A stretch of DNA of 64,000 bases. Source: Grifola frondosa (taxonomy: Eukaryota; Basidiomycota; Agaricomycetes; Polyporales; Grifolaceae). The position numbers and the translations under genes are program-made. Shown here piece after piece: positions 48,201-61,962 of this stretch (its first letter is position 1; each line of letters begins with the position of its first letter). The stretch is taken from assembly GCA_001683735.1 (NCBI GenBank), contig LUGG01000001.1, positions 248,001 to 312,000 of the forward strand, given 5' to 3'. Under the pieces are notes generated by a model. The model searched no databases. It worked only from the letters and a program-made list of their open reading frames with translations, and was not told the origin of the DNA.

Positions 48201-50816
48201 GAGTTGTTCCTCATTCCTAAGGAGACATCCCTGTTTACGCAAATCAATGACCGGTTAACCCCTACAGCACGTAGCACTGATGAAGGATCAATTGTCGTCC
48301 GCTGGGAGTTAGAGAGGCTTATCGGGTTCTTCCTCAGAGGTCGACTTCTGCGGAGAGTCATCCAGGAAAACGAGATGTGCCACACGTTGCGGGCCTTTCG
48401 ACCATGTCTGCCTTTCATCATCTTCCGCCACTGTAATCGACAGGAATGTCCCAGAGATCACGTCGATCCAGCCTTTTATGACGCGAATGCCTATAACAAT
48501 CGCGTTCGCGTTCATCTTCAACAGATCCTCATCTATCAAACTCTGCATGCAGTAGAGAACGGGGCAGAGCGAGACAGACAAAAGCGGTACGCTATTATTT
48601 AATATCATTTAATATATCACCTCTCTGATTGTAGACACTAGTGATTGGCTTCGACAACTATATGATGCCCTTTTCCCCCCGCATTATAAGATGGGTTCGC
48701 TCCATCTTCTTGCGACAGCCATGATTCCGGAGTTTCAGAAAGGCCTTCAGGTGGTGAGAACATGGGTACCAGAGCTATTCTACGCTCTTGACCCATACGC
48801 CGCGCAACATCAATTTCTTTCGTCGCTTACGAGGGCGGCCGCGTTGAGCTACACCTTCGATTCATACGCGGCTCATCATTATATCCGCCGCGCCAATTGC
48901 TACTCCATGTATCGTCCCCCACATCTGTTACGTAGCCCCGACGCTTATGTTGTTCATGATATCCTGGCGTTCATGGAGGACAATCACCAGAACTCGTTAT
49001 CTAGGGGAATCCTCTTCATGAAGTGAGTCTACTCCACCTGAATTCGAACCATGCTCATGTCATCTTGCAGACATGTTCTCGACAACCAAATTCCCATAGA
49101 CATCGCTGTCCTCTGTGACTTTCTGGATCACCTCTGTGGATCCCTTGTTATATCTGTTCGATTCCAGAGAGATTCCACGCTGCATGACGTCACACTACCG
49201 CGAAGCTGGCTCGTTCGCGAGGTTCGGGCTATAAACAAGGCAAAGTTGAGAGATACCGGACTATCGTTCGTATACGTGAAGTCAATGACAGCCTTGTTGG
49301 AGCAGATATATACAGGGCTTTCTGCTGGTGAGCGTAATGATGTTGTGTGATCATTGTCCCCTAATGCAGTGCATAGATTACCTCCTTTTTGAACGTCGCG
49401 CCCTTTCAAATCTGGGTTTCCAAATCAAAAATGTGTTCTTCGCTAGAATGTAAGCGGTACTGAGACTCATAGTGATGATTTACTAACTTGCATTTGTTAG
49501 CTGTCGAAATCTGTGTTTGTGTATGTTCGCTACCACGTATTCCTTATCGCTGTCTTGATCTAATCTGTTTACTCCAACAGTGGGTTATAACATCCGAACG
49601 TGGAGTTTGAAAAATGAGATTTTCAGAATCATCACTTCCGTTCGCAAGCCAAATCGGCAATTCAACCCACTTATTGAATCGTGCGTATCTCTTCATGTAG
49701 TGAAGGCTATACTATAACCTGAAATGCACAGCTACGTTACTGCAAGAAGTTGGGAGTACCTAGCGCGGACGGTCCGAAGCTCTGTTACCGGATCACCATT
49801 GGACGAGATGATTCAGCTTCACGATGCCACTCGGATGGTCCGCAACATGGAGCTACCCAATGTGCGGCGAATCGTCTACAAGCATCTCGATGAGATTCCA
49901 GGCCTCTTGAATAGTGGAGGATTGCTGCTTTCCAAGACCGTACTGAGAGGTGAAGCCCTCCCATTCGTACCTACGCGTCCAGGCTCTGCGAATGTCGCTT
50001 CTGGAGACCAAACGAACGAGCTTTTGCCTGTCTCTGCGGATGTGTCGGTGGACGCAGATCCATTGTTCGACGACGACGAAGGCAATGATGACATCATCGA
50101 GAACACTGTGAATGTGGACGATATCGCACAGGCCATTGATGCCGGACAAACGAATTCTGCCCCAGCAGCCCCAACTGAAGCGGAGGTCGCCGCAGCAAAC
50201 GCCATTCAAGTCGCTTATCGCCAGTATCTAGCTCGACGGCGCACCACCACGAAGACTACACTGCACGAGATGAGGCGCCGTATCTTCACTGCGTTTCAAG
50301 AGGCATCACACACCATGCAGTGGCCGCACAAATATTATCGCTTCCTCTACCTGGGACCCCTCCCGCATCTGCTCGTCTGCTTGGAATGCATGCAGAACCA
50401 CATCCATACCGCGAAAAATCATGCCAGGAAGCGGTTCATGGTGGTGCAGCATATTGAGTTAGAAAATGCACAAGCAGCCTTCTCGGTTTGGGCGTATGTG
50501 TCTTTTTCCTTCCTCGCGTTTGCTCTACCTATTAACACCTATGATTCCTTTCTCCAGAGGTCTCTTGAAAGATGTGGTGAGGTTGCAGAAATTGCTCGGT
50601 CCGAAATCTGAGTTCCATGTCGGGCGCGATTTGGTACAACTCAAAGCTCGCGTGGTGGAAGTGGAGCGGCTCATGCATAGCGTACCCTCAGGACCTCCGC
50701 TCGAGTGGCAGGAGGACATGAAGATAGCGGTGAAAGGGATTGTAAAAACGAAACAGCTGCCGGTGAAGGAAGTGAAGCCAGAGCTCAATGTTGAGGATGT
50801 CTTGGAGGATTACTAG
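42284..50816 (+). CDS. Giant UvrD-like (TRANK1-type) helicase, copy 1
   Basis: Superfamily 1 helicase-like ATPase embedded in a roughly 2,000-residue protein. The start at 42284 gives MRDIPNNI. The N-terminal third is family-specific (IPHLFEFVMS, AAYPMVQPMKAALYFD). Motif I GRSGTGKTTTM is split by an intron at 44,540-44,588. Then come TQSRVLAEKVEEYF, motif II YVDEAQDNLLIDAL near 45,690, motif III GLFWAGDTAQTIS, VNYRSHAGIV near 46,013, motif V TLYESKGLEFNDV and motif VI YVAITRARKNLWI near 46,750. A TPR-like helical region (ALSLFNNRRYLQAMHCYERA) and an IQ motif (AIQVAYRQYLARRR, about 50,197-50,240) follow. Frames shift at 42,880-42,995, probably from indels. Catalytic motifs are intact. Its cellular role in fungi is not known to me. 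Confidence 0.82.
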
Positions 50817-51096
50817 TACCAGCTGATTTTGGTCTCATAGTTTTGGAATGTCGTATGTCTAAATTTCAGTGTTATGAGATCCAGACGAAACTGCTAAATT
50901 TGCCACACTCCGACACTACAACTCGTGTAACTACACACTATGTACGATAATACTCAGAACATTACGCTGTAAACAGAGCACATACAGCAACGCAATACAA
51001 CCGATCAATCGTCAGTTACGGTCCCATCCATGCCATCCAGGAGCGTTCTGCCTGTCCGGAGACTTCTACTAAATTGTACGCAAGATCCAGTGTATA

Positions 51097-53278
51097 TTAC
51101 CTCCTTGATCGAGTGCTCCTCGCCGATGCACTGCGCGATCGCTCACATCGCTGCCTGAAGTCGGCATATGCCTCGCGATCCACGCGATGCAGATAATATT
51201 GGCCGCCACCGCTGCCCCAAGAGACACTCCCGGGATGGTATTCTCGTGTTTCCACAGTGAAAATCGAGCTGATATCGTCAAGCTGTGCGAATTGCCATGT
51301 GAGGATGCTATCAAAACGAAAACATAGCTAAAGTACATACATTACGCTCGGTGCGCCGGGAAGAAGAGCCGAATTCTTTCAACGAGATGACTATAGCGCC
51401 TTCCTTTAGGTCCAAGAACTTGGATCGCAGGGCGTCGTTCACTGTTCGTGACTAAATCAGTACGGCACGCTAATATCAGAGACTGGGTACGCACACTCCT
51501 CGTCGAACACCTTGTTGTTCACAAGCACGACGTCGGCCTCCGCGATGAGTTCGTCCACACGTGCGCTTCGGAGCATGTCGCCCTCCTCCAGATCGACCTC
51601 GCCCATACGCACGCCCCACATCCGGCAGCGCATCTGGAACTGGGCCAGCTGGCTCCGCGCGATTTTCGCAGGTGCAGGTAAAATCTCCACCCCAAAGCCC
51701 CGGCATCCCGTTTGCAGGCTCGCCTGTAGCACCACGTTTCCCACTCCCGCGCCAAGATCCACAAACAGCGAACCCTCGCCGAGGCCTGTCGCTCGCACGA
51801 TATCCCATACCAACGACGGCATCAACTCCCCATATACGCCTGACGAGAACGCTTCGTACTTCTGCAGCTCTTTCCGGTGCGGCATCACCGCCCGTTGGTA
51901 CGTCTCATCAATCATCCGCATAAGCACCTTCCTCGGTATGCCCGCCGCTGTCCACGACTTGACCGCCTCTCGAAGCATGTTGGGCGGTGATGGTTCGAAC
52001 GCATCTGCGGGAAGCGGTGGATACTTGAGCAGCCGCAGCTGCGTATTGATGGCCGCCATTACTTTCAGAAACATCGGGCCGTCGTGTCTGCGAATTGCAC
52101 GACGGAGAAGGCGGAGCAGATCCACAGAAGGAGGCTCCGAGTCCGAGGATCGCGAAGCATACTGAGAAACATCCGAAAGCGAAGACAACGAAGAGAGCGA
52201 CGAGAGCGACGAAATCGACGAAATCGACGACAAAGACGATGAAGACGCAGAAGATGAGAGTGACGATGGTGAAGAGAAAGGCGACCCTAAGGGCGTAGAG
52301 GGAGAAGAATCTTCGTCCCATAGATTTTTGTCCGGTAACGTGCCGAATAGTGATTGCTGAGCTGGGGTGAGATAGCCTGGATGATTTATCAATTTCTCTA
52401 CAGAAGGGAGAAGATGAAAGTTACCGCACACTCGAATATTGTATGTATTGTACTTTCCAGACACATTATTGGATGGAAGAGGTCCTTGTCTTTCGGAACC
52501 AGTAAAATAATCCTGGGAACGGGTTACCGGGGGATAAAATGCGCTCTCGGGAACCTTACCTCTCGCATGCACTCGTGTTTGGATATTCCAACTCGGTTAC
52601 TGGGTAATTGGTAGGATGTGGCTCGAAAGATTTGTCCTCTGGATCATCTGGGTTGGTAAAGTCTGCAGCCCGGATAGGTGTCATCATAAACCATGCGTGA
52701 ACTACCACGAACTCACATGCTCTATAATCCTTCATATTTTCCTTGATCACGGTCTCGTAGCTGAGGAAGCCAAGTCCCGGCCTGCCGTCTTCCTCCGCCC
52801 AACATTCGCGGGGAGGTGGCGCATCAAACACGTTGAAAACGGATGTCGAGCGAGACGTGTCGCGAGACGCGTCATGGTATCTGTTCGATTGCGGCTGTGT
52901 GGTAGGCTGAGGAGACGGTGCAACTGAGGACTGTCGACTTGGAAGAAGCGGTTTCTGAGAGGGAGCGTAGCTGGAGGAACGCGACGCGACAGATGACACG
53001 CTGGGAGAGCTGACGCGCTGCTTCTTCGCTATAGGTTCTAATGTATCCGACGTTGCTCCCTTGCGCTTGAGTGCATGAACAGGGGTAGGAGTGGATGATG
53101 CAGAACGCGCGGTGAGCGCGAGAGTGCCAGACTTCAGGGGCCGCTCGTCTACTACACGCGACCTGCGCACAGTTACAACAGAGGATTGTAGCTGGGAGGT
53201 AACCGGTCTTGTGGACTTAGACTTCGAGAAGAAGCTGTGGTCGGTGGACGACTGGCGAGGCACGGGAGTCGTGATCAT
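51097..53278 (-). CDS. DOT1: Histone H3-K79 methyltransferase DOT1
   Basis: SAM-dependent methyltransferase acting on nucleosomal H3 Lys79. The catalytic region shows YLTPAQQSLFG, ETYQRAVMPHRKELQKYEAF, YGELMPSLVWDIV, SAM motif I LFVDLGAGVGNVVLQASL, GFGVEILPAPAKIARSQL and the substrate-pocket block ADVVLVNNKVFDE. The downstream exons add LKEFGSSSRRTERN and VSWGSGGGQYYLHRVDREAY, ending at 51097. The N-terminal part is Ser/Pro-rich and basic (SQLQSSVVTVRRSR, LKRKGATSDTLEPIAKKQR). I give the first in-frame ATG at 53278, but a plausible family block (YIDPARRLG...IDTLRGRN) reads on upstream to about 53,450 without an ATG, so the true 5' end is unresolved. Confidence 0.9.
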
Positions 53279-54024
53279 AGTAGCAGACGACCAGGGGACC
53301 AAGTTCCGACCGCGCAATGTGTCGATGGGGTCAGAATTGCTGCTAGCTGCTCCTAAGCGTCGCGCAGGGTCAATATATAATAGTACAACACGGACGAGAG
53401 GGTCGCAGTGGTGCCGCCGAATGTCAAACAGCGGAGGTATTCAAGTTCCAGTCACTCCCTGCTGCGCCACAAATCTTACGCTGTCACGGCGTGACTCACG
53501 CGACGCGATATCGTCACGACTCCGTGGTTGTCGGCACGACTGTACTCTGGCAATTCTCTCGCTGTGTTCACCACGCTGCCCGTAGCCAGCTGGATCTAGT
53601 CCAACAAAATGCTAAATATGATGCCTCAGATAACTACAATCTATGGGGCCTTTTGACCGAGCAAGTCAAGGCGAAACCTCAAGATGACGTTCGGACTAAG
53701 GTAAATATCGATGTTGACAAGGATGCAGTCATACAGCTGATTCAACTAAGTGTACTATGGCCCATGAATTTACGCTGTGTTAGAAAGGACATTGTAGGTC
53801 TATGGTTACGAACACATGAATTAACTTGAAGATAGCGCCCGAGCTCTCCTTCGGAGTCCTTCCATATTCGTAACAAGGTTCATAGTATGGACCCACAATC
53901 TACGTATGGATATGAATGCCTCGTTCCCCGCAGCCTATCTGATTTGATCCACGAGGTGTAAGACCGTGACGATTTATCCCGCAGAAATATTGATTGGAAG
54001 GACTGCACCATACTGTCATCCAAC
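53279..54024. other. DOT1 5' extension and divergent intergenic region
   Basis: The first 170 bases probably still belong to DOT1 (minus strand, open frame with YIDPARRLG). A plus frame at about 53,580-53,829 encodes SQLDLVQQNAKYDASDNYNLWG and onward for about 80 codons. I do not recognise it and find no start or partner exon. The helicase copy 2 promoter should lie at 53,830-54,024. Confidence 0.4.
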
Positions 54025-57000
54025 ATGAAGAACGGTGTGCCATCTCTTCCCCGGACTGATAGGAAAAACAAAGGCCGCGTCGGAATAGACCTGACGTTGT
54101 ACGATGCGGTGGCACTGAAAGATGAGGTGGCCCTTGAGGTTGCCGTCAGCGTTCTCGAGGACACCCTCGAGTTCAATTCCGTCAGCATTGACCAACTTGT
54201 TGAAGACTTAACGTCTATTCCGCACTTATTCGAATTCATGCTGTCGGGTAAGCAGTTCCTTCAAATCGACTCTGAAAAGACACACCTCACCAACCGACAC
54301 AGCTGTGAGCGAAAGCACTTTTGTGAAATTCCGCACTTCAATTTTGAATGATTTCCCATCCACGGCCGAGAATTTCGCAGCTTGTAGCGCGTCGAAACTG
54401 TTGCGCCAATTCTCCGCCTATCTCTTTTTCCTCTCCTATCCTCCATTGACGGAGCCTCCAAATATAAAAGATTGTCGTCGCGCCGTTGATTTGGCTGTTC
54501 CCGCTTTGAAGGAACTATCATCTATATCCTTCACTGAGGTGAGGCTTGTCCATTGGCTGTGTTTTAAACCTAATCATGACCTGCAGGTCCCCGCTTCCAG
54601 GAAGAAAAGATCTACCAAACGAGCAAGTATGAACATTGCCGTAGACCGGAAACCTTTTGAGGCGCTGGGTGTTGATACCCCGTGCACAAAAGAAGAAGCC
54701 GATAGACTAGTAACGAAGGTCCTCGAGGATCAAAAGGGGGTGTTGCAGGTACGACATCTGTCTGAACATATCTCGCGATCGCGTGCACCAACATCATCTG
54801 CAGTCTTATTTTGAGATTTTCCGCATGTCAGCTCTAGCGGAAACATTCAAATATGCTTACATCCCTCGGTTCCCTGCCGGCAAGTCGCATTCCGTGTCTG
54901 AATCAGTCCACGCTTCAGGCCATGATATGCGAACAGCATATCCCATGGTACAGCCCATGAAGGCCGCGCAGTATTTCGACAATGTGGCTCATTTTGGTCA
55001 ATGGCGAATTTTGGTCTCAGACCGCGCGAACCGCTTCTTACGTCAAACACGCAAGAGGGAGAGAAAGCTGTTCGATATTATCATAAAAAAGATTGGGTTT
55101 GTATCCTCCACCTGATGAGATATATACACGGTTGCTGATGATGCGTTAGCGAATTATCGAATGGTCATTTCTCTAGTGATAATCAAAAGAAAGTGGCAGG
55201 TTTCGACACAGCAGCAGTGCCAATTTTTGAGGCCAAGATGTCTCGAGATGCTCGCCTCATAGTAAGTTTCAACATTGTGTATATACCTCTCGAGCCGAAC
55301 CATATATAGTACCAGGTTGACTGTGTCATGGACTTTGATAACGTACGTCCTCCTGCGCGGTGTACATTTCTGATTTCTTATTTCAGGTTTTAGGTCTTTC
55401 GCCAAGGTCAGTCCTCATACTTTGTTCAAGATCTTGTCCCTGAGCAATGTCCCCTAGCTATCCGGATTTATGGTGTCTACACCCATACTCAACTCAGTAG
55501 GTTGTCAAGCTTCTGGGAAACTCTCGGACGAGAGCTAGGCAAGAGAGGCGGTTTGTACAGAGAACGGTAGGTACCTCAATGCCCCAATCATGCCTTGCCA
55601 TAGGCCTTATAATCATGTTTGCCTCAGATGTCTCCGTCGGCTGTCGCTTGCTACGGACAGCAACGTCTTTCTGCCGGAATCATTCCCTGTCAGATTGAAT
55701 ACCATCGATGTCGATACTTCACCTGCTGCCCTCACCATGCCCACTGATAATGACGATTTCGAGGTGCGCCATCACTGAAGGTGCTATTCCCGTCCATGCT
55801 GAGATGTCTCTGTGCAGTTGGGCGAGTTACTTGTGTATGTCCATCATTACAGCGGATCGCCGGTGCAACTGACGGTTCTCTAGACTACATAAATATGTGA
55901 CGCTATCGCAGGTGATTCTGTCAACTTTCTCTGCTGAAGTAGTATTCATATTTGTATTTGTCATTAGGCTCTCTTAAATAGTCCGTTCTGCATTAAACCG
56001 CCGTAATTCACATATTTCATCTGCATTTCAAGGTATACTCAACGATCAAGACTCGGCATACCTGTTTGACATGTCGTACGTTCCGCTCGAGTTCTTGTTA
56101 TGGCCACTTTGTATTCACTACGCACATAGATCTCAGGAGAAGATGATTATTGAACATCCAACATCATGCTATGTAATTGGTGAGTTGATGAAGCGGCCAT
56201 GTTTATGGTCACTGACATATAAACCACGGTGTTCAGGGCGGTCGGGTACTGGGTGAGCCGTTTGCTCGCATGTGACCATCATCCATTGATTATTTTTCGC
56301 CATAGCAAAACGACTACTATGATGTACAAAATGCTAGGTATTCATCGAGCATGGGAGACATTCCATGGTAGCATGCCTAAACCCCGGCAGCTTTTCATGA
56401 CACAATCGCGTGTCTTGGCAAACAAGGTTCAAGGGTATTTCGTCCAACTCCAAACGTCAACTGCCGGCAAACAGGACACTGCATATGCTACTGAGCAATC
56501 TCAACAGGCTCAAATCATGTATGATCAGGACGAAGAATTTCTTCGCCAGAATTTGCTTCCTCGTCGTTTCGGAGAATTAAAGGATGAACATTTCCCGATG
56601 TTCATTACTTTTGATCACGTAGGTCATGTCGTATGTCTCTCATCTGTATTTGATTTACCATGATATCATAGCTGTGTTATCTGCTTGAGGCCGAACTAGA
56701 TAGCGCATCTGGAAATGTCTCTGAATACGTGGAGAATAGCGACAACATGTGAGTTGATTTGTTTCGTTGTTCGAAAGGTTGAACAACGGGCCTTACGATT
56801 TTCCAGCGACTATATGCAACAAAACCGTCTTTCGTTCGTCTCCCTCAACGTTTTTGTGAACTCATATTGGCGTCACTTTCCCGAGCACCTGAGGAAGGGA
56901 TTGGGTATGTGTATTCATTGTAGATGGTCTATTCGCAGCAGCTGAAACAAACTGGAGATCCGACGTTAGTGTTCGGAGAGTTCATGGGTAAGCAGGCACT

Positions 57001-60000
57001 CATATGTTCAGAATTAGAATGTCATATGCCCTTCCAGGTGTGATCAAAGGGTCCGAAAGGGCGTTAGAATACGAGGACAAATATTTGGACCAAAGCACCT
57101 ATCTTGGTTTCAGCAACCGTTCCCAAGGCACCTTTGTTGGTCAGAGGGAGAATATTTATGCCCTCTTTCAAGCTTACTTGACGCGAAAACGAGAGCGCAG
57201 GGAATACGATGCTGCCGACAGGTAATTTCTAGCGTACATCTCATACGGCACCACTCATGTTTCTTCACCGGTAGAACACATAGGATCTTGACAAAGCTGC
57301 AAAGCGGTAGTACTCCTGGTCAGCTTGTCGACTTCCTGCAAGTGATTTGGAACTGTGTTGTTTTTCACATCTGATATCAGTTGTTCAGATATGTTGATGA
57401 AGCACAGGACAATCTGTTGATCGACGCCCTGAGTGCGTACTATAATCATACTAGAGCTTTCACAGACATTAAAAGTGCCGACATGTTATCATAGTCCTGA
57501 GATCATTGTGTAGAAACTCTGATGGTCTGTTCTGGGCTGGCGATACCGCGCAGACCATCTCTGCGGGCAGCTCGTTTAAGTTCAATGAACTCAAAGCATT
57601 CCTTCACCGAACTGAGGTCCGTGCCCTTACACCTTGGTGACTAGTCTCACTCAAATTCACTTCGACTTATCGTAGACACGCAGGGGCGTCAGCAAACACT
57701 CATCGCAAACGCCTGAAACCTTTCATCTGGCTGTAAATTATCGTTCTCACATGCAGATAGTCGACTGCGCGCAAACCGTCATAGAGCTGATCGCCAAACT
57801 GTGGCCACATTCGATAGATCAGCTCAACTCCGAACGTGGTCTTGCGCGTGGCCCCTAAGCCGGTGTTCTTCATTGGAAATGATTCAGACACAGATGCATT
57901 TAATTTGAGGCAGCTACTCCAGGGCCTTCAGAGCGAACCGTGAGTTGCTGACATGCACCGATCATTGATATTTTTTTGATAAGTTTTAAACCAGGCAAGG
58001 AAAACTGGAGCTCGGGGCCGATCAGTGTATGTCAAATTTGTACCATCTTGTTCAAATGGTTAAAGCGCCCACCTGACAGGTATTCTTGTCCGGAACGATA
58101 CGACAAAAAGATGGCTATATTCGTTGTTTGGAGATGAAGTTGGCATGATTATGTAAAGTTGACACTTACAGCTACTTATTTACTCACCCTAACTCAAAGC
58201 TTTGATAGGACACTGTATGAGTGTAAGGGTCTGGAATTCAACGACGTAAGGGCTCAACGTATGATATGTACTACTTCTGACATATAATTTGTGCAACAGG
58301 TCTTCCTCTACAACTTTTTCAAGGATTCGACCGTTGATCACGCTCAGTGGCGAGTAGTGTTCAACATCTTGCATAACGATATTTCGGCCTTCCTTTTGGA
58401 CCAAATACGTGACAGTAGCGTTTGTCGGGAGGTTTGTTTAATTTTTCATTAAGAGACTCCTGCTGACCTTTCCTGCGCAGCTGAAATTCCTGTATGTCGC
58501 CATAACAAGGGCCAGAACTAACCTGTTCTTGACCGACTGCTCCGAAAGGGCGGAACCCATGCGTGTACGTGGCCCATTTGCCCCATATTAGTTTGATATG
58601 CTGATATCAATGTAGGATATTTGGACGATGAGAGAACAAGTACGGATCTGGGCTCCAGGAGACTATATGCCACGCCTTGCCATGGGATCTTCGCTTTCCG
58701 CTTGGGCTGAAAGAGCGCACAATCTGTTCGACAACAAAAAATATGAAGCTGCGATGCACGCATTCGAGCGAGCGCGACTACCTCATGAGAAACACATCGC
58801 TGAATCATATCATCTCCGTGACTTAGCGAGATCGACAAATCTCACGAACGATTACCTCGACGCTGCGGAGAAATTCATGGAATCTGCCAAATATGCGACA
58901 TTAGTTTCTAATAGGCGGAAGTACCTCCGGATCGCAGGGGGTTGCTTTGCAGATGCGAAGGCTTATGGCGAATCGGCGAACGCGTATGCTGAAGCAGAGG
59001 AATTTATTCTCTCCGGTCATCAGTATCTAAAACTCCAGAAGTTCAAGGAGGCCTTCGACGTCGTGAACTCAAATCGAAATACGCTCACGAAAACGGAAGC
59101 AGATACCTTCGTTGAACCGATCCGTCTTCATTACTTCCGGAATGAACCGGTAGAGTGAGTGATGTCTCTGCTTGCTTTATCATTACATTGCTGAATTTGA
59201 AGGATAGCGATGCCCTAAAATTATTCTCGACGGATGAAGACGCCATTAGTTTCATGAAACACCACGATCTCTATCCTTGTCTTATAGCCTTCCTCGAGAA
59301 ACTAGGAAGGTATTCAGATGCTGCAGGGGTGCACCTCGAGAGAGGTAATGTGTTGCCAGCAATCAGGCTTTGTTTCAAGAACAGCTCAGACGGACGATCG
59401 ATACGATGCGGAGAGCAACATCTTCTGAAGGAACTATGGATGAAGTTGACGTTTGGTGTAAAGCCTGGCTCGAAAAGCTGGGGTACATACCTTATTCAAT
59501 TGCTGGATGCCGCAAAAGAAAGACCCTTGTCGGCCGTGTCCTTCCGACAACCAGATGACATTGACGACCAGGTACGCCGCCCTATCTTATTATCTACCGT
59601 GGGTACTCATGCATATGCTAGATCATGATGTTCCTCGCTATCGAGCGTGGGGATGCCGACAAGTTACTGAAACTTGGTTATAGGTTCCTCCTCAGGAAGG
59701 ACATCTCATCCGCGATACTCAGTCTTGACAACGCGTTCGATAACTGGAACGAATTAGAGATGAATTCAGCAAGCGATGCGGAAATCATAGAGATTCTCCA
59801 AGCATTCCAGGCATATGCCCATCTCTTGAAAGGATGGATTACTAAACCATCTTGCGCCGATCCCCCCTACGACGCCTATTCGGCATTCGAGGCTCAAACA
59901 AAACCGGTAGAGTTCTGTTAACGAAGGGAACCTTCCTTGATCAAGCTGCGTCCTGCGACATGTGGCAAACCGTCTCGGAAACCGACGATGGGAGATTCGT

Positions 60001-61962
60001 ACATGGCACGGTGCTTACAGGACTTCTTCGTTCAGCTCTCGGTGACCACCTGGAAAAGAGAATAAAAGACGAGAATCGAATGTGCCAAGCATTGCCAGTT
60101 TTCTCTCGCTGCGTCTCCTGCGCATTGTCCGGGCAGTGCTACAGAGGAGAGTGCCCGAGAGAACACGAGCACGGCGATCAGCCTATGGAGAGTGAGGCTC
60201 TTCATTCGCGGATGCGTATCTGCTTTCAGCAATTATCAATACACGACCTCAATTCAGCTGACGGGAGAACAATGCAAACGGAACGACGGTTAGTCGCCTT
60301 CATTAACTGAGACACGATTCTCACTTCATACAGAGTGTGGCTGGGAGAACTCTGCCATACCATATGGCCGCCATTCTTCCAGCTCGGAACGACATTCATG
60401 TTTAATCCAGCCCTTGTCCCTGATTTTTTGAAAGGTCGCCAAGTCGCCCGCCTATGGATTCGCGATTTGATTCACGGCTTCAGTCTCTACGACTCATCCG
60501 GTCCTCTTCTGATCACTATTCCCGAGATAGTGACTTTGAGCTTCATGCTTGAATGTCTTGGTGCCGATGCCGACATCAAACCTGCACACGTCAAGTCTCA
60601 AGAATTCAAAGAACATGAGAAATGCTTGTCTGGGGAATCTTCATCGTTCTCTCCGCATGATCAAGCCTCTGGTGTGATACCAGCAGTCCAGTACTTTTTG
60701 TATGCTGTGTGTCGTAGTCCGGCGACTTTCCATATGTCTGACGAAATGCTTGCTTTGCAGATCTGTGGTCAAGCGAAACTTACGCATCGATATGAATGTC
60801 CTATGTCATCTCTTCGATACCTCTGCGGTTCATTCATTTTATGCTTCCGCAACCACAGACCTTCGCCATTGCACAACATAGTACTTCCCCATGCCTGGCT
60901 CAACAGTCTATGCGCCTGGAAGTTGAATTTGGGCATGACTCGAAATTGGGAGGCCTTGGATTTGTTTGTCAAGTCAGTGCCAGACCTTCTGAAGCAGATA
61001 CTGGACGGCTCACGAGGCGGTGAGTCCAACCGGATCTATGTCATGCTTGTGAGCTATAATCACGCGCGATGATGGCAAAGCACATGCGATCGACCTTGAC
61101 CTCCAAATTCGCCGTATATTGCGCTTGTGAGTTTACTCGCCATATGGAGCCGTCAAGAATTTAATGACCTATCAATTCCTCTAGCTTCAGAGGTCTCATC
61201 CTTCGTGAGCAATTCTCTCGACAGCCAGACATACCAAAGACTTAAATCACTCCTAGTTGGTCAAAACATCGTTCAGCGGCATTTCCCAAACACAGACAGA
61301 AATGAATTCGACCTCCATTCGGTCATCTTGCAGATCCTGACTTCTTTGCCGCAGCAGATCAACAATGGCATTATTCACTCTTTTCCTCTCAGCGAGTATG
61401 TTGTTGTACGCACCTTAATCATGTCACAGGCTGACAAATGAGCAGATACATTAACGCGAAGGAATGGCGCCATCTTCTACGCGCGCTCTGGAGAACTGAC
61501 CAAACCACTGCTGAACTCATTCATCTGCAGGATGAAGTAAGAATTAAGGTCGACGCAGTCATGATCCCAGGCAATCTACGATCAATCAAGTTCGAGACCT
61601 TAGACAAGCTCCCATCCTTGCTTGCATTCACTCCACCCAGAGCGTCGCGGCGCACGCCCGCTCCCTTCCCGACAGAGTGGATGCCGCCTAAAGAGCTCCT
61701 TCCCCCCACCACACAAACCTCTGTTGACTCTCAGGTATCGGGAGGCATCGCGGAGGCGGCACCTGTGAATGGCGAATCACCGCGCGAGGTTTCCGCTGGT
61801 CAGCAACAATCGGTCGCTGATGAAGGGCAGCTGGACCTTGCTTTGATGGACGTACAAACTAGCGTCAGTGCTCAGTCGAAGGAGGAAGCGATGGAGGACA
61901 AGATTGTGGCAGTCATCGAGAGTGCGGCCGCTGGTCAGCAGAATGTGGCTATCGAGGGTTGA
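54025..61962 (+). CDS. Giant UvrD-like (TRANK1-type) helicase, copy 2
   Basis: Diverged tandem paralogue of the gene at 42284-50816. It starts MKNGVPSLPRTDRKNKG and shares IPHLFEFMLSG, the KEEADRLVTKVLEDQ block and AYPMVQPMKAAQYFDN. Motif I GRSGTGKTTTM has its intron at the same codon (near 56,252-56,306). Then come TQSRVLANKVQGYF, motif II YVDEAQDNLLIDAL (57,388-57,432), GLFWAGDTAQTIS, VNYRSHMQIVDC, TLYECKGLEFNDV and YVAITRARTNLFLTD. The TPR-like region (KYEAAMHAFERARLPHEK) is kept. The C-terminal IQ-motif part of copy 1 is absent and the frame ends at 61962. One base near 57,851-57,857 breaks the frame between ERGLARGP and KPVFFIGND. Confidence 0.8.

Noticed and set aside
58040..58100. tRNA-like string near aaatggttaaagcgcccacc
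   Set aside because: It lies in an intron of helicase copy 2. No cloverleaf or B box can be drawn.
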